Assembly: GCA_023269585.1 (NCBI GenBank) | Contig: JAHFTC010000006.1 | Location: 1-64,000 of the forward strand | Source: Opitutaceae bacterium | Lineage (GTDB): Bacteria; Verrucomicrobiota; Verrucomicrobiia; Opitutales; Opitutaceae | DNA: 64,000 bases | Direction of reading: 5' to 3' | Shown: positions 38,388 to 47,040 of the stretch, piece after piece | Numbering within the stretch: the stretch's first letter is position 1 | Layout: the number at the start of each line of letters is the position of its first letter | Notes under the pieces: generated by a model | What the model saw: only the letters and a program-made list of their open reading frames with translations | Database searches by the model: none | Told to the model about the DNA's origin: nothing | Position numbers and translations under genes: made by a program

Positions 38388-39316
38388 GCCTTCGCCTCGA
38401 TGAGGACCTGCTCGGTTTGTTCGCGGCGCAACGCCACGAGTGTGCCACGCACGCGAAACGCGATCGGGCTGCGCAGCGCCGCGGTGAACTCGCGCCCGAT
38501 CCGCGTGCCGGGCACCAACCCGAGATCGAGCAGCCGTTGCCGCGCCCGGCCCCGGATCACCGGCGACAGGCCCGCAATCACCGCAATGCCGCCCGGCGGC
38601 AGATCCGCCAGACGGCGACGCGAGACGCTACTGCGCTCCGCGGCCGTGGGCGCCACGTGCACGAGTTCCGCCTCGGCTGGGCTGAGCGCCAGCCAACGGC
38701 CATCGACCTCCAGTTCCACGCGATCGGGGTGTCGCCGCACCGCGCGCACCACCATTCCGGGTGCGAGGCCGACGCGATGGACCGCCGCGTAGAGCGCCGC
38801 CGGCTCGTCCTCAAGGTGGACGATCATCGCCGGCTCCGCCTCCGACCAGTCGAGCAGCGTAGGCGCTTCCTCAGTCGAGAAGTTGCCGTCGCGGTCGGGG
38901 ATCGGATCGCCGTGCGGGTCGAAACGCGGGTTTCCGAGATGATCGGCCAGAGTGTTCGCCTCGGCGGGCGAAAGCGCGTGCTCGGCGCGGTCGGCGCGCG
39001 CGTGCCACTTCTCCGGGGCCAACCCCGATTCGCGGGCGAAGCGCGTCTCGAGCAGGCGGTGCGAACGCAGCAGATGCCGTCCCCGCGTGCGCCCGACCGT
39101 GGTGAGCTCGTGGTGCGACCCGGCCCGCACCACCCAGCCGTCGCGCGCCAGCTGCTCGATCGCGCGGGCCAGGCGGTCGCGGGGCACCTCGAGCAGTCCG
39201 GCCATCGACTCCAGGTCGTCGGTACGTCCCTGCGCTTCGCGCTCGGCCAGGCGCTTGAGCACGTCGTCGCCCAGGGCCTCCGGCAGGTGGTTCGGCAGAT
39301 TTGTAGCGGGCGCCAT
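38384..39316 (-). CDS. DtxR-like regulator fused to FeoA domain
   Basis: N-terminal winged-helix/DtxR-like dimer region 'RAEHALSPAEANTLADHLGNPRFDPHGDPIP', C-terminal FeoA 'LADLPPGGIAVIAGLSP...RLLDLGLVPGTRI'; 4-bp overlap with feoB. Confidence 0.87.
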   Translation of the reverse strand: MAPATNLPNHLPEALGDDVLKRLAEREAQGRTDDLESMAGLLEVPRDRLARAIEQLARDGWVVRAGSHHELTTVGRTRGRHLLRSHRLLETRFARESGLAPEKWHARADRAEHALSPAEANTLADHLGNPRFDPHGDPIPDRDGNFSTEEAPTLLDWSEAEPAMIVHLEDEPAALYAAVHRVGLAPGMVVRAVRRHPDRVELEVDGRWLALSPAEAELVHVAPTAAERSSVSRRRLADLPPGGIAVIAGLSPVIRGRARQRLLDLGLVPGTRIGREFTAALRSPIAFRVRGTLVALRREQTEQVLIEAKA

Positions 39317-39321
39317 ATCGT

Positions 39322-39337
39322 GTAGCTAGTGCTACAT
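39322..39337. promoter_or_regulatory. candidate metalloregulator operator
   Basis: TGTAGC-TAGT-GCTACA dyad in the 66-bp divergent gap between the FeoA/DtxR fusion and the MntR-like gene. Confidence 0.45.
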
Positions 39338-39382
39338 TTTTCCGCTTGGTCAAGCGCCGTTCGTCTGTTCTAGTTTGCGGGC

Positions 39383-39841
39383 ATGCCCGCCGCACCCCGT
39401 TCCGCCCGCGCCACCACCGCGCGCGCGAAAGTCCGTCCGAGCCCGACCGTCGAAGCCCTGCGCCAGACGCGCGCCGCGCACGCCAACGAGTTGGCGGAGG
39501 ACTATGTCGAGGCGATCGCGGCGCTGGCGGCGCGCTGCGGCGAGGCGCGGCTGGTCGATCTCGCGCGCGAGCTCGGCGTGACGCACGTGACCGTGCACCG
39601 CGCGATCCTGCGGCTGGCCCGCGCTGGATTAGTGACGAGCGAGCCGTACCGCGCGATCTTCCTCACCGACCGGGGCCGCGCGCTGGCGGAGACCTGCCGC
39701 ACGCGCCACGAGACAGTTTTCGCGTTTCTGCGCAGCCTCGGCGTGCCCGAGGCGGTGGCCCGCCGCGACGCCGAGGGCATCGAGCACCACGTGAGCCCGG
39801 AGACGCTCGCGGCCTTTGCGAAGGCACTGCCGAAGGGCTGA
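39383..39841 (+). CDS. mntR: DtxR-family metal-dependent regulator (MntR-like)
   Basis: 'AEDYVEAIAALAARCGEARLVDLARELGVTHVTVHRAILRLARAGLVT...FLTDRGRALAETCRTRHETVFAFLRSLGVPEAVARRDAEGIEHHVS'. Confidence 0.87.
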   Translation: MPAAPRSARATTARAKVRPSPTVEALRQTRAAHANELAEDYVEAIAALAARCGEARLVDLARELGVTHVTVHRAILRLARAGLVTSEPYRAIFLTDRGRALAETCRTRHETVFAFLRSLGVPEAVARRDAEGIEHHVSPETLAAFAKALPKG

Positions 39842-39958
39842 CCGATCTCCGACTCGCCGTGGAGTTTTCGGCCGTACGCGCAGCGGTCTTCCGCTGCGCA
39901 GGTTCGGACGCATTCGCCCTCGCGGGCTTTTGCCCTGCGCAAACTCCAAGGGAGTGCT

Positions 39959-39997
39959 CGCTGGGTCATGTCAACTATTGGTTGACATGACCCAGCG
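39959..39997. repeat. palindromic element, copy 2 of the TCATGTCAAC-TATTG-GTTGACATGA family
   Basis: CGCTGGGTCATGTCAAC-TATTG-GTTGACATGACCCAGCG, 17-bp stem, between convergent genes. Confidence 0.95.
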
Positions 39998-40044
39998 TGC
40001 GGCCCCGGCGGCCGCAACCGTCCAACGCTGCGGTCCCCTCCGCG

Positions 40045-40075
40045 CAAAAAAGGCGCGCCGGAAATCGGCGCGCCT
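40045..40075 (-). terminator. rho-independent terminator of the MFS gene
   Basis: AGGCGCGCCG-GAAAT-CGGCGCGCCT with AAAAAA at the plus-strand left edge (U-tract on the minus strand). Confidence 0.85.
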
Positions 40076-40099
40076 CGGGAAAACGAAACTCGAACGGCG

Positions 40100-41509
40100 T
40101 CAGCTCACCGGTTCCTCGCCCGCCGCGATACGCCGCGCCTTCAACTCCTCGCCGATGGCGGCGACCTTCGCCTCGTTGAGCGGATAGAGGCACACCAGCG
40201 CGATCGAGAAGATGCCCAACCCGGCCGGGATAAGGCTCACCAGCAGAACCAGCCCGTGTTTGACGTCGTCGGTCTGCTCCACGTTCGGGATGAAACCCAC
40301 GCCGGAGAGCATCCAGCCGGCAATCGCCGAACCGAGAGCCCAACCGACCTTCTGACCGAAGGTCGAGGCGGAGAAGACCAGCCCGGTGGCGCGGCGCCCG
40401 TTCTTCCATTCACCGTAGTCGGCGGTGTCGGCGTACATCGACCAGATCAGCGCGCTGAGCGGACCGCCCGTGATCGAGCCGAAGACCTGCAGGGTGAAGA
40501 GCAACACGACCTGATCGGGCTTCACCACGAAGAACGCCGCGGTGCTCACCACCGCGATGACGAACATGATGATGAAGGCGGTCTTCTTGCCCACCATCCG
40601 CGTGAACGGGGTGAGAATCAGAACGCCGGCGATCGCCGCGGCCTGGCCGACGCCGTTGAACACCGAAACCATCCACTCGTAGCCGACCATCTTGGTGCCA
40701 AGGAACGGCAGCGACAGCTCCTGCGTGCCGACGAAGTATTTGAAGTAGTGCGCGGTGGCGGTGCTGCGGGTGGCGACGAAGAGGATGAAGGTCAGGGTGG
40801 TCGCGAGCAGGATCAGCCACGGCCGGTTGGTGACGAGGTCCTTCAGGTCGGCCCCGAGCGCCGGGCGTTGCGCCTTCGGCGGCTTCACCCGCTCGCGGGT
40901 GAAGAGGAACGTGATCATGAAGCAGGCCATCGCGATCACGCCGATGACCATGAAGGACAACTGCCAGCCGCGGGCGTCATTGCCCTGCCCGAGCGTCTTG
41001 ACCACGGGCAGCAGGAAGAGCGAGACGACGGTGCCCGCCGAATACGCGAAGAGGAACTTGATCGACGCCACCGCCGTGCGATCGACCGGATTCGACGAGA
41101 TGACCCCGAGCAGCGCGGTGTACGGAATGTTCACCGCCGTGTAGAGCATCATCAGGAGGTTGAAGGTGACGTAGGCCCAGACGATCTTGCCCGTCTCCCC
41201 GAAGCCCGGGGTGGTGAAGGTGAGCACGCCCATGATGACGAACGGGAGGGAGAACCACAGGATGTACGGCCGGAACTTGCCCCAGCGGGTCTCCGTGCGG
41301 TCGGCCAACACGCCGATCATCGGGTCGTTGATGCCGTCCCAGAGGCGGCTGATGAGGAACATCGTGCCCGCGGTCGCGGCCGAGATCCCGAACACATCGG
41401 TGTAAAAGAGCAGCAGATACGCCATGAACGTCTGCCAGTAGAGCACGGAGGCGAAGTCGCCGAAGCCATAGCTCACCTTTTCGAGGAAGGGTACTTTTTT
41501 CTCGGACAT
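40100..41509 (-). CDS. GPH-family (glycoside-pentoside-hexuronide) MFS sugar transporter
   Basis: 'KVSYGFGDFASVLYWQTFMAYLLLFYTDVFGISAATAGTMFLISRLWDGINDPMIGVLADRT'. Confidence 0.92.
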   Translation of the reverse strand: MSEKKVPFLEKVSYGFGDFASVLYWQTFMAYLLLFYTDVFGISAATAGTMFLISRLWDGINDPMIGVLADRTETRWGKFRPYILWFSLPFVIMGVLTFTTPGFGETGKIVWAYVTFNLLMMLYTAVNIPYTALLGVISSNPVDRTAVASIKFLFAYSAGTVVSLFLLPVVKTLGQGNDARGWQLSFMVIGVIAMACFMITFLFTRERVKPPKAQRPALGADLKDLVTNRPWLILLATTLTFILFVATRSTATAHYFKYFVGTQELSLPFLGTKMVGYEWMVSVFNGVGQAAAIAGVLILTPFTRMVGKKTAFIIMFVIAVVSTAAFFVVKPDQVVLLFTLQVFGSITGGPLSALIWSMYADTADYGEWKNGRRATGLVFSASTFGQKVGWALGSAIAGWMLSGVGFIPNVEQTDDVKHGLVLLVSLIPAGLGIFSIALVCLYPLNEAKVAAIGEELKARRIAAGEEPVS

Positions 41510-41701
41510 GTTGTTCTCCCGATGGGGGTCTTGAGGGGATTGATTGCTGGGGGGCGAAAGGCGGGACAGTGAGAGCCCGCCCGGTGGAAATCCACCCCGT
41601 TCTCCCGCCGCCGCTGCCGCGGCTCCGCGGAATGATGCATCCGCCGCTCGCCGCATCCGAGGCTGGCCAAGCCGGCCGCGCCCGCCCTCAATGGTGCGCG
41701 C

Positions 41702-41935
41702 ATGACCGCTCCCGCCCACCGCTCCAACGACCCGCTGCACGGCCTCACGCTCGAGACGATCGTCACCCGGCTGGAGAAATGGTACGGCTGGCCGGAGCTC
41801 GGCGAACGCATCCCGATCCGCTGCTTCCTCTTCGACCCGAGCGTGGCCTCCAGCCTGAAGTTCCTCCGCAAAACCCCGTGGGCGCGCCAGAAGGTCGAGG
41901 AACTCTACCTCGCGACCGTCCCGCCGAAGGAGTGA
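41702..41935 (+). CDS. VF530-family (DUF2132) DNA-binding protein
   Basis: '[61 protein letters not shown]'. Confidence 0.92.
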   Translation: MTAPAHRSNDPLHGLTLETIVTRLEKWYGWPELGERIPIRCFLFDPSVASSLKFLRKTPWARQKVEELYLATVPPKE

Positions 41936-42036
41936 ACGCGCGGCGATTCTGAAAGGTGACGCCGTTCACAAGAGCGGCGCTATTCGCTGCCGTCAGCGGG
42001 CACAGTTCCCACCGGCCCCGCCGCAGGGTGCTCGCC

Positions 42037-42060
42037 GTAGGCCACCTCGCTGCGGTGGCC
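42037..42060 (+). repeat. class A GTAG hairpin
   Basis: GTAG-GCCACC-tcgctgc-GGTGGC. Confidence 0.75.
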
Positions 42061-42148
42061 CGCCCGAGCAGCCGGGTCGGCGCCCCGGCCGACAGACGCT
42101 GCCGCAGGCGAGAACCTTCGTGACGAGCCGGATCCGCTCCTGCGCCGG

Positions 42149-43825
42149 ATGTCTCGGGTTGCCGCGGCGGCGCTCCGCGTTCTCTCTGTGCCTCCCGTGG
42201 CCAAGAAGCGCTTCAACGACCATCCGTTCCCGTATCACGCCGAACTCGAGCTGGAGATCTCCACGCTCACCAACCTCGGCATCGGCCTCGGGCGCGTCGC
42301 GCTGCCGAACGCGGACTGCGGATTGCGGATTGCGGAATCCCCAAAGGCACCGGCCGCTCCAACCGCAACCGGAGTTCCGCCCGCCAATCCGCAATCCGAA
42401 ATCCGCGATCCGCAATCTCCGGCGGCCGCCGGCGGCTCCGGCTGGGTGGTGATGGTGCCCTTCGCCCTGCCGGGCGAACGCGTGCGCGTGCGGATCTTCC
42501 GCAACCACAAGAACTACTCCGAGGCCGACCTCGTCGCCGTCCTCACGCCCGCGCCCGAGCGCATCGCGCCGCGCTGCCCGCTCTTCGGCACCTGCGGCGG
42601 CTGCCAGTACCAGAATCTCGCCTACACCGAACAGCTCCGCTGGAAGCAGCGCCATGTCGCCGAACTGCTCCGCCACATGGCGAAGATCGAGTTCCCGGTG
42701 AACGCGGTGATCCCCTCGCCCCGCGAGTTCGGCTACCGCTCGAAGCTCACGCCGCACTTCGAATGCGGAGCGCGGAATGCGGATTGCGGATCGCCCCAAC
42801 CCGCGAACGCCCAGGCTGCTGCCGGAGGGGGTTCGTCCGCACCGGATGCACCGAGCGGAGTTTCAAATACAAGCGCCGCCGCCGGCCCCTCCGCCCAATC
42901 CGCATTCCGCAATCCGCATTCCGCATTTCCGATCGGCTTTCTCAAGGCGGGCTCACGTTTCACGTTGGTCGATGTTCCGCACTGCCCCATCGCGACCGAG
43001 GCCATCAACGCCCGCCTGCCCGCCCTGCGCGCCAGCATCCGCGAAAAGGCCGCCGCGGGCGGCTACCAACGCGGGGCCACCGTCCTCCTGCGCGACGCGC
43101 TCGAAGGCGTCACCTCCGACTACGAGGCCACCATCACCGAGGAGATCCCCTTCGCCGCCCCTGTAGCCGGCCGCGTCGAGGCCGGCCCATCCGCAACAAT
43201 CGTTGCGCCGAGTTCGCCGCCCCCAGCTACAGCGACCGCCTCCGCCCCAATCGCAAATCGGCAATCGACAATCGAAAATCCGCCGCTCCGCCTCCGCTTC
43301 CTCGCCCGCGACTTCTTCCAGAACAACCCGTTCATCCTGCCCGCCTTCACCGGCTACGTGCGCGAGCAGGCCGCGGCCTCCGGCGCGCGCTTCCTCGTCG
43401 ACGCCTACTGCGGCAGCGGCCTCTTCGCGCTCAGCGCCGCGCACCGCTTCGCCCGCGTGGCCGGCGTCGAGCTCAGCGCATCCTCCGTGCGCTGGGCGCA
43501 GGACAACGCCGCCGCCAACGGCATCGCCAACGCCTCCTTCCTCGCCGCCGACGCCGCCGCGATCTTCGCCGGGCTCGACTTCCCCGCCGCCGATACCGCC
43601 GTCGTGATCGATCCACCACGCCGCGGCTGCGACGAGCTCTTCCTGCGCCAGCTCGTCGCCTACGGTCCGCGCGCGATCGTCTACGTGTCGTGCGACCCGG
43701 CCACGCAGATGCGCGACCTCGCGCTGCTCCAGCCCGCCGGCTACGCGCTCACCGCCGTGCAGCCCTTCGACCTCTTCCCGCAGACCCGCCACCTCGAGTG
43801 TGTGATCACGTTGCAGAAAACCTGA
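42149..43825 (+). CDS. rlmD: 23S rRNA (uracil-C5)-methyltransferase, RlmD/RumA-like with TRAM domain; in-frame repeat insertions
   Basis: 'CPLFGTCGGCQYQNLAYTEQLRWKQ', 'DAYCGSGLFALSAA', 'VIDPPRRGCDE', 'VYVSCDPATQMRDL'; alternative GTG start at 42197. Confidence 0.9.
   Translation: MSRVAAAALRVLSVPPVAKKRFNDHPFPYHAELELEISTLTNLGIGLGRVALPNADCGLRIAESPKAPAAPTATGVPPANPQSEIRDPQSPAAAGGSGWVVMVPFALPGERVRVRIFRNHKNYSEADLVAVLTPAPERIAPRCPLFGTCGGCQYQNLAYTEQLRWKQRHVAELLRHMAKIEFPVNAVIPSPREFGYRSKLTPHFECGARNADCGSPQPANAQAAAGGGSSAPDAPSGVSNTSAAAGPSAQSAFRNPHSAFPIGFLKAGSRFTLVDVPHCPIATEAINARLPALRASIREKAAAGGYQRGATVLLRDALEGVTSDYEATITEEIPFAAPVAGRVEAGPSATIVAPSSPPPATATASAPIANRQSTIENPPLRLRFLARDFFQNNPFILPAFTGYVREQAAASGARFLVDAYCGSGLFALSAAHRFARVAGVELSASSVRWAQDNAAANGIANASFLAADAAAIFAGLDFPAADTAVVIDPPRRGCDELFLRQLVAYGPRAIVYVSCDPATQMRDLALLQPAGYALTAVQPFDLFPQTRHLECVITLQKT
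42308..42420. repeat. class C inverted-arm element inside the RlmD-like CDS (insertion 1)
   Basis: Arms gcggactgcggattgcggattgcggaat / aatccgcaatccgaaatccgcgatccgcaat; encodes 'NADCGLRIAE...NPQSEIRDPQS'. Confidence 0.8.
42764..42930. repeat. class C inverted-arm element inside the RlmD-like CDS (insertion 2)
   Basis: Arms tgcggagcgcggaatgcggattgcgga / caatccgcattccgcaatccgcattccgca; encodes 'CGARNADCG...SAFRNPHSAF'. Confidence 0.82.
43161..43283. repeat. class A GTAG...CTAC element plus 'aatcgcaaatcggcaatcgacaatcgaaaatc' inside the RlmD-like CDS (insertion 3)
   Basis: ctGTAGCCGGCC-gcgtcga-GGCCGGC ... ccagCTACag; then 'IANRQSTIENPP'. Confidence 0.75.
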
Positions 43826-43846
43826 GCCGTCTCCACCTTCCCCGCC

Positions 43847-44668
43847 ATGTCCAGCGACGCCGCGCCCCCGCCGCCCCCCGCTCCCCCGCCCGAGGAGGGC
43901 ATCGAGCTCCGCAGCCACTTCATCCGCTCGCGCAACGCTGTCATCATCCGCGCCACGCTCTCCGAGCTCTACGTCGACTACTTCCTCCATCTCGCCGCGC
44001 ACCAGCTCAAGCCCGACCCCGCCCACGTCGCGCTTTTCAAGGACGCCCTCGCCGCCTTCGTCCTGCACTGCACCGCCCGCCCGCGCTATGAGATGATCGC
44101 GTGGACGCTGCATTTCGAGGCGCCGATGGTGAACCTCTTCCTCACCGCCGACACCGAGGAGGAATCCGTCACCGGCCGCATCCTCGCCGACAACGTCCGC
44201 ACGATGGGCGGCAACCACCTCTACGCCGATGTCGTCGCGCAGAACAAACCGCCGCGCCGCAGCGCGGTGCCCTTCGCCGGCGCCGACGCCTTCCGCGCCG
44301 CCGAGGCGTTCTACCTCCAGAGCGAGCAACGCCCCGCGCGCTTCTTCGCCGTCGCGCCCGAAGAGTTCGTGATGGTCTGTTCGCACCCCGACTACGACCC
44401 CGCCTGGTTCGAGGCGCTCACCGTCGAAACCGTGCGTGATCTCGACAAAACGGAGACGCTCGCCCTCCTCGAACGCCGCCGCTACGTGTGGCGCTGCGGC
44501 TGCAACCAGCGGAAGCTCCTCCGCGTGCTCGCCCCCCTGGCGCGGGAAGATGCCGCCGGGCTTTTCGGCGACGACCCCTCCGCCAAGGTCACCTGCCCGC
44601 GCTGCGCCGCCCAGCACATCATCACCCGCGAAGCCATGGAAGCCTTCCTCGCCGAGCACCCGGCGTGA
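43847..44668 (+). CDS. hslO: Hsp33-family redox chaperone
   Basis: C-terminal CxC...CPxC: 'WRCGCNQRKLLRVLAPLAREDAAGLFGDDPSAKVTCPRCAAQHIITREAMEAFL'. Confidence 0.88.
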   Translation: MSSDAAPPPPPAPPPEEGIELRSHFIRSRNAVIIRATLSELYVDYFLHLAAHQLKPDPAHVALFKDALAAFVLHCTARPRYEMIAWTLHFEAPMVNLFLTADTEEESVTGRILADNVRTMGGNHLYADVVAQNKPPRRSAVPFAGADAFRAAEAFYLQSEQRPARFFAVAPEEFVMVCSHPDYDPAWFEALTVETVRDLDKTETLALLERRRYVWRCGCNQRKLLRVLAPLAREDAAGLFGDDPSAKVTCPRCAAQHIITREAMEAFLAEHPA

Positions 44669-44717
44669 GCGCCGTCCCCTCGACCCCTTCTGTCGTCCGC
44701 CCTCCGCTCCGCTCCTC

Positions 44718-44740
44718 ATTCCGCAATCCGCATTCCGCGC
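44718..44740. repeat. class C arm, intergenic
   Basis: attccgcaatccgcattccgcgc. Confidence 0.75.
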
Positions 44741-44863
44741 TCCCACCATCCGCCATCGGGAACCCCGCCCCCTCGCCCCGGTCCCACGCCCCCTGAACAC
44801 TCGACCGCGCCGCGGCACCCACCCGCGGCCTCCGGGCCCGGAACCGACCTCCTCGCCCCGCTC

Positions 44864-45412
44864 ATGACACCGTTTCTCCGCCTGCTCCTCATCGCCCTCT
44901 GCCTGCTCGGCTCCACCGCGCCCAGCGTGCGCGCCGCACCCGAGCCGGCCAACGCCCCCAAGGTCAAACTCACCTTCGTCAACGCCGAGAAGTTCACCGA
45001 CGTCGTCGTCGACGGCATGACGTCCAAGAGCGGCACCGATCTCCTCTTCAGCGAGCTCAACCGCCACCTCGCCACCCTCGCCCGGCGCCACCTCGCCCCC
45101 GGCCAGACGCTGGTGCTCTCCGTGCGCGACATCGATCTCGCCGGCGTCGTCGAGCCGTGGCGCGGTCCCGATTTCGGCCGGGTCCGCTATCTGCGCGACA
45201 CCCACCCGCCGCGCCTCGCCTTCGACTACCAGCTCCTCGGGGCCGATGGCACCGTCGCCCAGGAGGGGGCGGAACGGCTCACCAACCTCACCTTCCGTTA
45301 CCAGCTTTCAACGACGACCACGCGCGACACCACCCACTACGAGCAGCAGCTGCTCACCGACTGGATGGGCGCCACCTTCGCCACGCCGAAGCAGGCGAAG
45401 ACGAAACCCTGA
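44864..45412 (+). CDS. exported DUF3016-like protein
   Basis: 'VKLTFVNAEKFTDVVVDG...LFSELNRHLATLARRHLAPGQTLVLSVRDIDLAGVVEPW'. Confidence 0.8.
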   Translation: MTPFLRLLLIALCLLGSTAPSVRAAPEPANAPKVKLTFVNAEKFTDVVVDGMTSKSGTDLLFSELNRHLATLARRHLAPGQTLVLSVRDIDLAGVVEPWRGPDFGRVRYLRDTHPPRLAFDYQLLGADGTVAQEGAERLTNLTFRYQLSTTTTRDTTHYEQQLLTDWMGATFATPKQAKTKP

Positions 45413-45468
45413 CCTTCGCTTCGACCGTCGCGGCGCGGCATTCACCCACGCCTCCCCGGTTGTCTCAG

Positions 45469-45498
45469 GCCGGCACCCGCAAGGGTGCCGGCTCTTTT
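45469..45498 (+). terminator. rho-independent terminator
   Basis: GCCGGCACCC-GCAA-GGGTGCCGGC-TCTTTT. Confidence 0.88.
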
Positions 45499-45711
45499 GT
45501 CTTCAGCCCTACCAGCGCCCCTTGCCCGAGAATTTCACACCGCGAGCAGAGCGAGCGACGAACCGCCGTGGCGGAATTCGTGAGAATTTCGCGGGGTGTC
45601 CCGGACGAAAGCCCTACCGCTTCCGCTACGGGGTGAAATCGGCGCGCCTTGCACCGCCCCGCCCCTTTTCCGGATTTCCACCGGCCGCGTTCTTCGCCCA
45701 CGCTGCGCCCC

Positions 45712-46653
45712 GTGGCCGGAATCCTCCCGCTTCTGCTCCTACTCGCTCCGATCTTCGCGCTCATCGCGCTCGGGGCCGTGCTGCGCCGCGCGGGCTGGCT
45801 CACGCCCGAAGCCGACAGCAGCCTGCTGCGCCTCGGCGTGAACCTCTTTTTCCCGGCGCTGATCTTCAACTCCGTCGTCGGCAACGCCGCGCTGCACGAC
45901 CCGCGCAATCTCCTCTGGCCGCCGCTGCTCGGCTTCGGCTCGATCTGCCTCGGGTGGCTCGCGTCCTGGGGCGGCGGACGCCTCATCGGCCTCGAACGCG
46001 GCCGCGGGCTGCGCACCTTCGCGTTCACGACGGGGTTTCCCAACTACGCCTACCTCGCGATCCCGCTCGTGAGCGCGCTCTTCCCCCCGGCCACCCTCGG
46101 CGTGCTCTTCGTCTTCAACGTCGGCGTGGAGTTCGCGATCTGGACGGTCGGCATCCTCCTGCTGGCCGGCGGCTCGTTGCGCGAGGGCTGGCGCAAGCTC
46201 CTCAGCCCGCCCGTGCTCGCCCTGCTCGCCGCGGTCGCGCTCAACGCCCTCCGCCTCGTCCCGCCGGCGCCCATCGGCCAGACCATCGCCGCGCTCGGCC
46301 ACTGCGCCGTGCCGCTCGGCCTGCTGCTCATCGGCGCCTTCTTGGAGGAACACCTCCATCAACCCCGCGCGCTGCTCGACGCCCGCGTCAACCTCGCCTC
46401 CTGCGCGCTGCGCCTCGGGCTGCTGCCGCTCGCCCTGCTCGCCGCCACGAAAGCGCTGCCCGTCTCCGCCGAGCTCAAACAGGTCGCCGTCGTCCAGGCG
46501 GCGATGCCCGCCGGCGTGTTCACCATCGTCCTGGCTAAACACTACGGCGGCCAGCCGCTCACCGCCGCCCAGGTCGTCTTCGCCACCACCGCCGGCTCGC
46601 TCGTCTCGATCCCCCTCTGGATGCAGTTCGGCCGCTGGTGGCTCGGGGTGTAG
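45712..46653 (+). CDS. AEC-family transporter (probable GTG start)
   Basis: Ten-TM pattern, 'PIFALIALGAVLRRAGWLTPEADSSLLRLGVNLFFPALIF'. Confidence 0.85.
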   Translation: MAGILPLLLLLAPIFALIALGAVLRRAGWLTPEADSSLLRLGVNLFFPALIFNSVVGNAALHDPRNLLWPPLLGFGSICLGWLASWGGGRLIGLERGRGLRTFAFTTGFPNYAYLAIPLVSALFPPATLGVLFVFNVGVEFAIWTVGILLLAGGSLREGWRKLLSPPVLALLAAVALNALRLVPPAPIGQTIAALGHCAVPLGLLLIGAFLEEHLHQPRALLDARVNLASCALRLGLLPLALLAATKALPVSAELKQVAVVQAAMPAGVFTIVLAKHYGGQPLTAAQVVFATTAGSLVSIPLWMQFGRWWLGV

Positions 46654-47040
46654 GCGCGACGCCGCAGACGAGAGTCAAACCGACAGCAGCGGTAGGGACG
46701 GCGCGCCTGACCTGAGCTTGTCGAAGGTCCGCCGCCGTCCGTTCGCTCGGCAAATCCCTCGGTTCTGTTGAGGACGCGCCCGTCAGTCTGTTGGGCGCGG
46801 CTCCCGCAAAAACGCTCCTGCAATTGCGACTTCTTGTGCCTTATCATGGCCAAGGTTTGGTTGCCGCCGCGCCGCCCCAAGTCCACTGCCTCTTTGTTCT
46901 CTTCGTTACCCTCCGTCGTCTGCGCTTGCAGCGTGGACCGACCGGCAACGCCACGGGTTTCCCCGCCCGCACCGCGAGGCAAAAACTCTGCAACCTCGGG
47001 ATGGACGAGCGCCGGCGAACCCTCTAGCGTCGCCGCCCGA

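Noticed and set aside
39878-39899. GCGCAGCGG-TCTT-CCGCTGCGC hairpin after the mntR-like gene
   Set aside because: Good stem but no T-tract and no GTAG foot; treated as unclassified
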